DNA from: Stichopus chloronotus
Lineage: Eukaryota; Echinodermata; Holothuroidea; Aspidochirotida; Stichopodidae
Reading direction: 5' to 3'
NCBI GenBank assembly: GCA_021234535.1
Contig: CM037843.1
Location: 23,715,911-23,779,910 of the forward strand
Length of the DNA stretch: 64,000 nucleotides
Each line of letters opens with the position of its first letter. The stretch's first letter is position 1. The notes under the pieces were generated by a model. That model was not told where the DNA came from. It saw only the letters and a list, made by a program, of their open reading frames with translations, and did no database searches. Position numbers and translations under genes: made by a program. Below are positions 48,933-61,100 of this stretch, piece after piece.

Positions 48933-49214
48933 GATCCTTTCCTCACCCAGTTGAGACCGATACTTTCTAGAACAATCTTGTTGGTCTGATGTTTCACGTC
49001 CTCATTTGAAACACTGCATTCTTAAGTTTTTCCAAACACAGGTATGCTTATATGTCTAATGGTTAAGTATACTAATTAGGAATGGTACCACATGTCTCGA
49101 AAGAAGAATAGGTGAAAGAAAAAAGTGCTAACTGCATTATCTTTAGATATAAAAATGACCCTGTCATATATGCGAACAGTTTACAACGGAACGGATGCTC
49201 AGAGGTGTGAAATT

Positions 49215-52200
49215 TCACTCTTTGGACGCTTTCCTCTGCCGCAGCCTAAATTTGATTTGGTATGGCTTTGGGAATTTAACGAGTCCATTCACGGCTTCGG
49301 TTGGTAACTCTTCGCGGTCAGTTGGAGAGGACAACGAAAACCGGTGAAGTATATTAGAAAGTAAAAGAAATCTCACAGTTTCTGGTATACTTGGCAAGTC
49401 ACCTCGTGCGCCTCCTGCAGCAAAGAAAAGTCAAATAACCACCACAATTTAAATTATTTGAGAACAGCCTTGGCGAATTCAGGGCAACGGTGGCATCTTA
49501 CCGCATCTACGATGGTGAATGGGGTAAAACAAGGAAGGAGGGGGGGGGGGGAGGAGGGGGGGGGGAGGAGGAGGGGATGGTGGAGGAATGTGGGTTGCCT
49601 TTCGGTAACGACTGTGGGATGAAATACTTACAGACATTGTATACAGACATTGTATTTAGACAAAACATAGAAGATGAGAAGTAAGTTGCATGAGCATTTG
49701 TCATGTCATATTGTCATGTAACAAGTGTACACACATACGCTGTTTAAACGCAGGTTTACAATGTAATAAGAAACACCTTAGAACAATCACCGGTGAATCC
49801 AAGTGCTTTGTTTAGGGGGGGGGAGGGGGCACAGTGATATGGGGAGCACCCTTGAGAAAATTTTCCCTACAAACTACATGCCCTCAGATGCGATTTTAAC
49901 AGTGAACAATTGTGAAGTTATTTTCTTGTAAAAAAATAGATTTCGTTTTCCAAAATATAAATTCTATAAACAATTTTTTGGCCCATTATTGGGGAAAGGG
50001 GTGTGGTGCCCGTTGTCCCCCCCCCCCCCTTGTGATCCACCAGTGCGTACAGTTGGACCATAGCGCTGACATGGCTGTCCTTTCCTGCGTGTGTGTGTGT
50101 GTATGGCATAATGCCAATACAATTTTACTTTGAGCAAGGAGTTACAATTGAGAAGATACAACGGAAACTAATTCCTTTGGCCATACTGTCCACTAAGATC
50201 ACCTGGTTTGTTCATCACTTACAGATTCAATGAGATTAAAGGTAATAGGAAGTTATCATAAAAGGTCTACGTTGTCTGCTAAAATTACCTATCGAAAAAT
50301 TTTGGGGGGCAATCCTATGACATGAGCATAAAGTAATCTTTCCGTTGTACCTTTTCAATTGAACTTTCCAGCTCTAATCAACTCAATTTTATCACGGGAT
50401 CACGAAAGTCAAAATCAGATACTCAGGTTGGAGAGAGAAGAAGACTTTGTCGTGCATAAGGTTCACGCGTCCAAAAGTGAGGGCCGTGTCCCGTCAATTT
50501 TCTGCAGGATCCGTTCTAAAAGCCTGGTTCATCTTACACACAAAACCTTTATATGTTAGTTATGTCCATGACTTGGGTGCACAGTATGTTTTGCATGCAA
50601 GATGTACCAGGACTTTTAGCGCGGATCATTCGGAAAATCGAGGAGAACACCGCCCTTACATTTCTGGTGTTTGGACGCGTGGACCTTAAGAAAAAAAAAG
50701 CAAATTCACCAAAGTTGTTAAGACTTACGGTTTCCAAAGTGGATAAATCTAACTCTTTCGTCTTCGATGAATGTTTGGTGATTGTAGAGGAACCTATCGG
50801 GATTGAATCTATGGGGTAAGGGATAATGTTTCTGGTCGTGAAGTAGTGACCAGAGATTATGGAAGACAAAGGTATCTCGTGGAATCATGTAGCTACCCAA
50901 TTTAAGTTCAGATTCTGTTCGATATTGCAATGCTGTTGGGAAATAAGAGAAGACAAAAAATGAACAAATATAACACATCAATTGCGAAGTATGACGTCTT
51001 ATGGACGAGCACTTTACTGTTAATGAACATGTGGTTTTCAGCTGCCTTCAAGGGAAGTAAGCATTGTAGGACTAAATCACAGAATTATATTATAGAAGTT
51101 CTGTTAGAAAAAAACTCTGAAAATGTGTTTGTTTTAAAGTTCCCCTACTTCCACCTCAAGTCAACCTGCAAGCATTACTTATGTAGTATTTTTGCATGCA
51201 TCACCCCTAGCCTCAGATGTATTGCCAACATAACAACAAGGTACACAAATGCGTGTAGATTTGAATTGAAATAATGATGAAATACTTTTTGCGTTCGATC
51301 ATTAATTTTTTTTTCATGTATCGTCAGTATGGAGTAGCATGTGAGTTCTTCTAAACTTCTCTATCTCATTCATTAATACCTTTTGGGCCTGATATATGGT
51401 TTTATAGAGTTTAAAGACAAGTGTCTTAATGATTTTAAATAGCAATACAAAATTAATAGCCTCGATTAACGAGGAACAATCATGATATACTCACATAAAT
51501 AAGCGAGAGGTGAGTAACGGGAACTCTCCTGAGAAACTGCCGCGAGGTACGGCAGCTTGGGCAATTCCGCTGGTTTTATGAAGTCGTTTCTACTGCCATC
51601 GCCGTCGACTCTGTCCAGTTCCCGATGGAGGTTCTCCTGGATGTGGGGATATTTGAGAATAAATAATAAGCACCACGTGACGCCTCCGACAATTGAAAGA
51701 GATAATTCAGCGACGTAGGTCAAAGCGTACACCAGGAGGAGATTCATCGTGAAGGGGCTCTCGAGGGCGTTCACGTCTTCTTTTTCAATCCCGGTCAAGA
51801 ATTCTTCGACAGCCGTAGATATGTCGTCGCTCTCCATGTTCAGTCTCTTTTCCACGCAGGACACCAGGTCCTCCCACCTACCGCCCGTTGTTCTGATGCT
51901 CCTCATACTGTTAGCGAAGGACTCTAAAACGTCACCGCTTAAAGCGTGGACATCGCCGACGGTTGGATCGTTTACATTTCGCACCTGGCAAAAGTTTTCC
52001 AGAAACAAAACGTAATCTGGGTCCTCCAAGTCGAAGCGAATATTGAATATGATCGACATAAGGACGTTTGGAACCGCGTACGCCAACAAGATCGCCGGAT
52101 CGACGAGAGAATCTGGTTTGACGGCACTCCTTCGAACTTCTTCGAGAATAATTTCACATTCGTTCATGATTTTCTCATGAATATCCCCAGTCGTCTGTTC

Positions 52201-53302
52201 TGATATCAGGTGATACAATACACTCTGCACCATTCTCCTCTGCCTCTGATTCTTGATTGTCAAGTTGGAGGATGGAAAATCTAAAATTTAGATGAAAGTT
52301 AGATTTAGCGCTGCGTTAGGACCGGTTAGTTGCAAAACTCGTCGAACATTTATCACTGAAAGTTTAACCAAATCATTGAAGACCCTTTCGGGGAATTATA
52401 TTGACTATATGTATCTTCAACTTTTCTGGATTAAAAGTTTCATAAATCTACTAGTTTTCACTTTCATAGATATCCATAAATCATACGTGGAAAATCTGAT
52501 TACTAAATAAATTCCTTTCTTGAATGCCCATACATACCGGCACATTGGTACCTAGGCCTATCTTTAATTTGAGTATAAGATAATTACACAGTGGTCCAAC
52601 GGGCACGAATGTTAGAGTACTTTTACTTGATTTCAATGAAAATGGTTTCCCCCAACTCTTTCACAGTTGGAGGTAAGGGGGGGGGGGGGGCTCTGTGAAA
52701 CAAATCTATACATTTAGCCTAATATAATTATAGCATACAAGTGAAAATATCAAGATTTTTGTAAAAAAAGAGTCACCGTTTCTATATAGGTTGGGGTTGG
52801 GGGTACATCAAACTACACTCACAAAAATTTTACATTATTTGTGTCCACGGTTTTACGGAGTCTCAACAATTCCTTCTAAAATGACTGCATTGTTGTACAT
52901 ACCGAATGAGAAATTAATATATTCCATAAATCGGTGACTTGTCTCTTTACAGCTATATAATCCTTCTCGATAGGCTATGGATTCTTTCATTGGTTCTATA
53001 CCATTTAGAAAAACAACTCGATGGTTTCCGAGTTTTGCGCAAAATATTTCTCCGTACAGCTGTGCCATGTTCCGGACTTTTCGACCTGGGTTGTCCACGG
53101 CCAAGAGATGCGGAAGTATCCCGACCACTGGTACACCCCAAGGTCCAGGAGGAAGTCGCTTCCATGACTTTTGGCGCCAAATAAATCCCAACAACGAGAA
53201 AACCAAAACTGAAAACGTGCCGATTATGGCCTTATTTCGACGCCTGACAATTTTAAGAACAAATATCACAATCCGATGCAAATCTTTACTACGTGGAGCC
53301 AT
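49215..53302 (-). CDS. CYP2-like cytochrome P450 homologue lacking the heme-ligand cysteine, four exons
   Basis: Exons on minus: 53302-52903, 52280-51495, 50932-50729 and 49414-49215. Phases match at every junction (all phase 1) and give 529 aa, a normal P450 length. An N-terminal membrane anchor (about residues 28-46, IIGTFSVLVFSLLGFIW) is followed by the proline hinge LPPGPWGVPVVG. Further on come the K-helix ExxR (ESSR), the IP-RDTFVF-NLW segment, HRFNPDRFL (PERF motif) and the C-terminal FPKPYQIKF, all in P450 order. However, the heme loop expected as FxxGxRxCxG reads FGN(R)GARGDLP: Cys is Asp and the final Gly is Pro. The I helix, normally AGxETT, reads AELSLS. The C-helix WxxxR reads IKNQR. 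Known P450s need the thiolate to bind and activate heme oxygen, so catalysis by the usual route is unlikely. The open frame argues against recent decay, though a gene-model or assembly error at the last junction is possible. Confidence 0.85.
49530..49580 (+). repeat. G-rich purine tract inside the last intron of the P450-like gene
   Basis: Runs of G (10 or more) separated by AGGA fill about 45 bp. G-runs of this kind can form G-quadruplex DNA. On the gene's sense strand it is a C/T tract. Confidence 0.8.
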
Positions 53303-54890
53303 GTGACGATAGGTACATTTGAAAGACGCAGCTCTGATACACCTAAACTATACGAGACGGCAGACGACAAGCTCATCTCGTGGATTTGGTTTTATACATG
53401 TAAATCATACGCAGTACAAAATTGTGGTACCTGTGTACAAATTCGTGTCTATCCTGAGGAGTGTTTCGGTTAAAGATTACAACCTGACTGTTCGCATTAA
53501 GACTTAGATTGACCGCGGGTACAAAGGACTGAAAAGATTTTGATAAACAAAATGAACCTTGGTAAAGGGCAAATAACTGTTTATATTGTGCAGAAAATGT
53601 AAACGAACTTTGTGGAATATAGGTTAGTCACACGGGTACCTATAAGTCCTTCACTCAGAGATTTTGAGTTGATAAAATGTATTCTACAGAGCTGACAAAC
53701 GAAATATAATTTTTAAACACGAAATGATTAAAACAAGTAAAATATATCATAAAGGTTTCCATCTGCATGGTATTATTATAAATGCAATATCGGTGCAATT
53801 AACGGTAATCATTAACTAGCTGGGACACTCCTGCGTTCATTGTCACAATTTGAAGAAACTCACACTGTCATTAAGTTAGAATGCCATTCTTGTTGCACGA
53901 TAATCAGTGTACGATTTCTGCTTGCAAAAGAAAAAAATGCCCTTTCAGGCAGCACTGGGAATGTAGGCTAGGTTTGTATTTTACCTGTACAATAAGACTG
54001 AGATAAGAGTTTTCTACATACTGTTACGGCATTAAAGCCTCTGTCATCAATAGGCCTAGCAGAACCGAAACTATTTTGTTTTCATAGTAATCACTCATTT
54101 TTTTACAAGTAGGTTATGACAAACTAGATCCCTTCTCCCAATGACGTCTAGTTTGCCAAACTCAAAACAGATTTTTAGGTAAACGTATCGACAGCTATCA
54201 TAAGGTCATCTGAGAGTTGGCAAACATGAAGCTACACTTTCCTAAATCTTTGAGGAAAGTCTTAAGTATAGGCTATCGAAACAAAATATGACCAAGGAGA
54301 AACAGTAACAGAAAGCACAGCAAATGAACAAACAATTAGCCAAAGCAAGGACAATTTTTTTTAAAAAAAAATGGTCCTTCCTTTAATTTAGATGAAACAG
54401 TTGTTGGGACAAATTAATTCTCGTCTTTTATGCAAAGTTTTTCATTAATTCTTGTAAACAAACCATGAAAAGTATCAATCATTTTTATCTTGAGATATTA
54501 AGTGTGTGAACAAATACCAGTTGGTGGATGACTTAATCTCTCAAAAGTACCGTAAGTTAAATACAGTGAAGTTAAAACTTTATTACTTTACAAAAGCAGA
54601 ATGATGTAATAAGGAATCAAGTAGTTACACCTGGAAACCTGTTATTTTAAACAACATTTGCTTGGAGTTAACGATACGATGTAAACCTGCCAAACTTCGC
54701 GCACTTCATAATGTTAGCGTGACAATCATGTACTTGAAGAGTGTCCTTTTAAAGACCAACAAATACCTGTGAACCAACTAGCAACAAAAATGGTTAAGAA
54801 CAAGTCCATAGAATGATCAAAATTATGATTTGAACATTTGTAACATTAGGCGGCAACTGCGAATAGGGTGAATTAGGCCTAACTTGGAAG
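53303..54890. other. Spacer between divergent P450-like and coiled-coil genes
   Basis: The 1.86 kb between start codons holds no other gene that I can support. It must carry the promoters of both genes. Confidence 0.5.
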
Positions 54891-54894
54891 AACC

Positions 54895-54985
54895 TCAGAA
54901 CTCTGCGCGCGCGTGAGTAAAGATATACCCGCTGTGCAACAACGCATCGATGTGCACACAGCGCGTAGAATCGGACGCTTGGTTT
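54895..54985 (+). promoter_or_regulatory. Candidate promoter of the coiled-coil gene (CpG patch)
   Basis: CTGCGCGCGCGTGAG and CAGCGCGTAG fall in otherwise CpG-poor sequence, 170-260 bp upstream of the first ATG at 55158. Inferred from composition and position only. Confidence 0.3.
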
Positions 54986-55157
54986 TATTAAATCCCAATA
55001 ACTTCTGTTGAAACCATCGTTATAGAGAACTGGTCAAGCTGATCAACCAACATAATAACGATCTCTTTCTTGGAGGACATATTTCGAAGATATCGTCCGC
55101 GGACTTTGACAGAATCTCTCATAGACCTTAAGGCTATTCATAACTTTCGACAATACC

Positions 55158-58100
55158 ATGGCAGAGACCGGATGTGGTGATCCTCCAAGTGATGGGAAAT
55201 CCTGCAAGGCGACCGTGACTACGGTACGAAATAGGCCTAACGTTACTATACAGCTAACGTATAGCAAACACACCTAGAATGACACATCCCCTAGAATCTT
55301 CGGATCACGTTTTGCTCGATTATAAAATGAGAAGGGACAGCACAGAAAATCTTTTCATATCATTACATTTGTGAGATACTGCTTGTACTAACACCCAATT
55401 TAAATGAGTGTTTTGGATTTTTACCAACTTTATAGCCATCGATCAAATCCTTAGGTGCGTCATTCTAGGTGTAACCATGTTACCCGTCCAACGTTATACA
55501 ATGCGTCGTATCAGAGACTTGCAGATATCATGGGTGTAACTTTCGCTCAATTTAAAGTTATTTGAAAAAGAACGACAAATATTTGTGTATTATTACATTA
55601 CTGGGATACTGCACTAGTATAACGAAACCACGTGAGTGATTTGTATTTTTCGATATAGTCCAAACAATTGTGCCTAGTCAAAACAATTTTTAAATTAGTT
55701 TTATAAGAAATCATTTTCATTAAGAATTTGTCAAATGGTGTCTAATAGAACTAATTATGGCTGTTTCGACTCCTTTTTTTTTGTATTCAGATATCCTTGA
55801 TCAAATCCTTTAAGCGCGCCATTCGAGAGGACAGAATGAATTCTAACTGAAACCTGCATAGATGCAACTTCTTTTAATATCATCAGTATTGCAATTAAAT
55901 TTGGATCAAAGTTGCTGTACAGTCTTAACAGAGTTTTCCAAAATATTATTTCCACCATAACAGAAAAACCCACGAGATATTGTTTCCAAATAATATATGT
56001 TTCAAAATAATATATCCTACGAATACTCGAATCATATTTAGAAGACATCTATCAAAATTGGTATAAGAAGACTTATACCAAGTTGCGAAAGTGGTCGTCA
56101 TTCGTGTTAACTAAGTCATCGGTATCCTTAGAGGCGGATTCGGAATTTTGTCTTAGGGGTTGCTCTAGATTCACGCGTTGTGGGAAAGTTTGCATGCGAT
56201 GGATTTACATAAAAAATATTGTTCCCCAGGCCCGCATGTAGCTTTTTCAGTGGGGGGATTCGATTTTACCACAAGTGAAACGTTTTAACCGACAATTATG
56301 ACCGAAAACTTCATATGTTGCTAACTTAGGCCTACTATCATAGGCTGAGAAGAATTCCAAATCTTGTGGGGGGGGGGGGGTGGTCCGAACCCCCTGAACC
56401 CCCCTGGATACGGGCCAGCTCGCACGCTAGTTTGTTTATCAAAACCTTGGCTAGGGCAGTAATAATTGGATATATGTAGAAGAACATTAAATACACAATT
56501 GATAAGTTTTGCATTTTTTAGGAGGGTTCATGTGCCCGTGCACCCACGTCACCCGCTTTATCCGCCACTGGTTATCCTAAATGAGAATATGACCAATTGC
56601 AAGAACATGACTCCTCCGTTAATCTACGGTCGTTTTGAAGCCAAAACCTTGAAGCCTTTCTGTATTGTTCCTATATACACCATAATGTTAAGTATTTTCT
56701 TATTTTATAGAACTTTGTATATTTATAATTAGTGCTGAATATTTATTGGTGAGTTTTGTCTCAACGTTGCATGTATTTAAATTTACGTACGGTATCCATG
56801 CACTTTGCCCATGCAAAATTTTTAACGATCCACTTTGCCAGGACTTGTCAGGACAAAGTAAATCAGTAGGTCACACCTTGTGTTAAAATATCTCTATTAT
56901 TTTTGTTGAAAAGTTCAGGCATTCTGTCTTCTTCCCATTAGTATTACTAGTATTCTGATCTTGTCAGCATATGATGTTGTGGAATTTCGTGATCCACTTT
57001 ACCTGGGATATCCTAGACTGAGACACAAAATACAACAACATAAACAAAAAAATAATCAAGCCTCAGATGGCAAATTTTATTTTCTCCAAGTTGATCTGTT
57101 ATGAAATTAGGAAGTATTCTTATTTTGTACATGTTTTTTTAAATAAAAATTCGATCTCGTTGTGATATTAATTATAACAAACATTAGGCAACTAATTTTT
57201 TTTTCTCATAAGTTTTTATTGGCTCCTTAAAGCTTTTATTGTGATTCCAACTGGTCCTCAGGCTGCCAGGGCGTTGCTAGGGCGTTGCCAGGGTCTTATG
57301 ATAGGTTGACATACATTGCCATACGTCGCTGTCTTTGCCGCATATCAGGCATGTGTTCAGAATTTTCGACCGGGGCGAGAGGGGCAGGGGGATCTGGCCT
57401 GATCGTGAAGACTGTACTTACAGCAAGTCTGGACTATCTACGCGGAGTTCCACAGGAGCGAATCGTGCAAGAATATGTTTGGCTTCACAAATCCTTCAGA
57501 TGGCCGGAACCGGTACTTTGTTCTTGTCCTAAGCTGCATACACCCAGCATAACAAAAGACATATCACGTCTTCATTTTAACATAACATAACATGTTTAAG
57601 GGCAAAGGAGGGCAAAAGCCCCATAAGATGCACTGAATTTTCTCAGCTATGAGAAAAATATTTATCTCTTGAAAATGGTAATAATGTAGATTGCTTTAAT
57701 CTAGAATATTTTCTCCATATAAATCCTTAAAAATGTCTTAAGGGCCGGGAAAAACTCTTGTTCCTCTGCATACGCTTCCTAAGCATGCAGAGCGTCATAA
57801 TCCGTTGGCGCGGTGTCAGTGTACAAGAAAGTTTTGGCTGCGAGCACCTCCCATGAGAAATAACATTTACCAGCCCATTTTTGTGTTTACTTTATGCCTC
57901 ACCCCACCCCTACAAATATCTTTTAAATGCATGTAAGTAAATTTATTTACTTTTCAAAATATTGTTTTTTGCAGGGGGGGGGAGGGGGATCGAGGGACTC
58001 CGTGGCGGTTCCACTTCTGGTTCCAGAACAACATGCCGCCATGATAAGCCCCCTTATTTTGCAGATGCTGCCTCAGTTAATATTTTGTGGTTAAAACATC

Positions 58101-61100
58101 GAACACTAACCTCAACCATAGTCGTGGGCCCATCTTCAAAAGTGAGGGAAACATTTCACAATTTACGAATTGCTGTCGTGTGGAGGGGAGTAAGGTGCTC
58201 CTCCAGCTTGAAAAAAAAAGAATAATAAAAAGGGAATTGGAAGATGTCTTAATTGCAAATGGTGCAATGTTTGGTCGAAATTTATGTAGCTTTAAAAATT
58301 TAGTGTCTTTTTTGCATTCTATGTTATATTGTTAACACCTTTTACGTGAATAGGTTGGAAATCCTCATATCGTCATGTGTCAATCCCAAATCAGATGTTG
58401 TATTGGCTGATGTTCAGTAGCTGTCCTTAAAACGTACGATCATTAAAATAATCCATAACAAATAATCCTTTTTTTGCTATGTCCAACTTAATATATATTA
58501 GGTTATTTTCGTTTTCATTTTCATTTATTTATTTTTTTCTTCTGCGCTTATAGATACCGTATTTGCTGATCGGAAAAGCCTGCCCCAACTGCGACTTCAA
58601 TAAACACAGGCAGTGGAACGTAACGGTTCCTTCATTGTCAGAATAATTGATACCCTTCATCCAGGTATCAAAGTTAGTCAGTGGCAGCAGTCTAGTTATT
58701 GATCGGTCATTGTTATCTCAGAAGTTAGTCCATTTTGAAATGCCTGGATGGTAAAGATCAGAAGCGAATAAAGGCAGTTTTCAAATCGAACAGATTTTTA
58801 GCATGTTTCTCATATTGTCTCTACCTCTGTGGTTGTTTTGTTTTCTTCCATGGTACCACATGGTTTGAATTCTCAAGGATACAATGTCTAGGTATCTCTG
58901 AATTGGTCAGTGACTGTACTTGTACACTGCAAATGTCACACTGTGCCGCAAAAGCCAAGTGGCACGTAGGACATGCGATAAGCTGTGCATAGTGGAATGC
59001 ATGTACTTTTTCATTTTCAGTTCTCGGATACATAGCGTCGAAAGGTAACGCTGTAGTAAGATATAGAAGGCTGTAGTATTTCATTGCTCCCTTTAATATT
59101 TTGTTTATCTCAAATACGTATTTAGTAACCAGTAACTTAGTACCTGGGCCATACGACTGTGAGAAGATATTCTTCTGGCGAACAGGGTGCGTCCTCATGC
59201 TTTTACGTTTCCTTACTCATGGGGCACAGGATTCGGTTCCAGCATAGTCCTTTCTTTAGAATATTTTCACCTTTTTTGTGTCTTGTTAAAATAAACAAAA
59301 TTGAATTATCAGGTAAGGCTGTTTTAAGTTGTAACGTTAGGCCTAACTTACACCACAGAAATCATGCGGTCGGTATTTGCAACCCATACTGGGCCGCACT
59401 ATGGTGGTTGATACATGTATGATATCGATACACAGAACTAACAGAATGCACAGACATCTGTGAGGCCTCATTAGCAGGGAGGTGATGCTTGCTCAAGTGA
59501 GAACAGTTAACCGTAGAAAGACTGTGGTGTGCAGGTTCCATAACCCTCCCTTACTATGCTGACTTTCAAGTAAATTTTTTTCTTCTTTAATAATTGTTTA
59601 CAAGATTTAGTGTAAGGGTCAGTAGGCTTTTCAAATGCTTCAAAGTCAAATAAACCCTCAGTGAAATCACATGAGTACAACCAATGCTCCAGTCAATTTG
59701 ATGTAAAAGTGAACACAGGGTGTTGATGTCCAGACTGTGCATGAAAGGAACAAATTTCGACCCATAAAGCGAACATGTTACTATGACACAATAATATTCC
59801 TTTGCAGAATCAGGAGGTCAGTTGTGTGAACTCTGAAGACAAACCAGATTTGGCATCAAAAGTAGCAAAGCTAGAGGTGAGTGTGAATTAAAAATATGTA
59901 TTTAAAAAAGATGGGTAACTTTTTCCCCAAAAGATAACAGGGAGTTGCAACAACAATTCTGCAGTCATGTAGTACCTAAAACAGGAATGTCCTGAGTGTG
60001 GCTCATACTAGAGAACATCATCATTAAATTGCCAAATGATTTCAGAGAAAGACACCTTGGAAGAGCTAGCTGGTAGTTGGTCAGTCTTTTAGCTATTCAG
60101 GTAAACATGATTTCAGTTACCATATTCAGTCTTTTGACTTGCTTCTCATGTCATTGTCGGTCCTGTCCCAACAGGGACTGTGAGTCGTTTTGTCATTCGA
60201 GTCCAAGTTTGCAAACAGTCATTCAAATTTTCTCCAGTCTCAGATTGAGGATGTTACCAGCACACTGAGAGATGAGCAAGAAAACAGAAGACTTCTTCAG
60301 CATGAGTGAGTGAACTGCCTTGCTTTAAAATGTGGTCCCTAGATCCTGCCATGTAAAAATTCAGTTTGTTGAGCAGATATTGAAGCCACACATTAACTAA
60401 GACCACATAACATGGTTTGCCAGATGGCGGTTAGGTATCTCATCCTATGGAAATTTGAAGCTGAATTTCATAATAGGGTCAATGACTTTGTGAGCAATTG
60501 GGTCTTCATAAAGGATGACTGTATACAGTCTGTATCCCTGTGTTTGTAGCATTTAGAACTTTTACATTAAGCTAATAATTTGTGACATTTTGGCATCCCA
60601 TTAATTGTAATTGTTAACAGTTAATTTTTGGATTTTGAAGACTTTATTACATTGCATCCCCAAAACTGTTACCCTTTATTGAAAATTTGCAAATTTCCCA
60701 AAACAAAAGGAGCAAAAGAGTTCATTTTCTGTGGTTTCTTTAGTAAAGGGTACACCAAAAATCTTATAAGCATGGTATTTGGCATCTGTATTTCGTCACA
60801 GAACAGATTATCTACTTGCTGATTAATCTCTACACTGGTTGTATTTCTGTGGGATCCATGGGAAGGGTCTGATGGTATTAAAGCAACGGTGGCTTTGTTT
60901 CACTTGGTAACAATTGCAAGTGACAGAGTCACAAGAAGGCATATCAGATATCCTTTACATAGATCAGTTGAAAGGAACCAAACGAAGAACTTCAGGGTTC
61001 ATATTTGATCCCTTTGTGATGTTAATGGTCCCATCAGGTTTGCTGAAAAAAACCAACACCTCAACTTTTATGAACTTGAATTTAGACTTGAACTGTCCAG

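Noticed and set aside
50447..50700. Possible heme-loop exon of the P450-like gene between 50729 and 49414
   Set aside because: I translated the minus strand after each plausible acceptor (near 50690 and 50520). All frames in the required phase stop soon and none contains FxxGxRxCxG.
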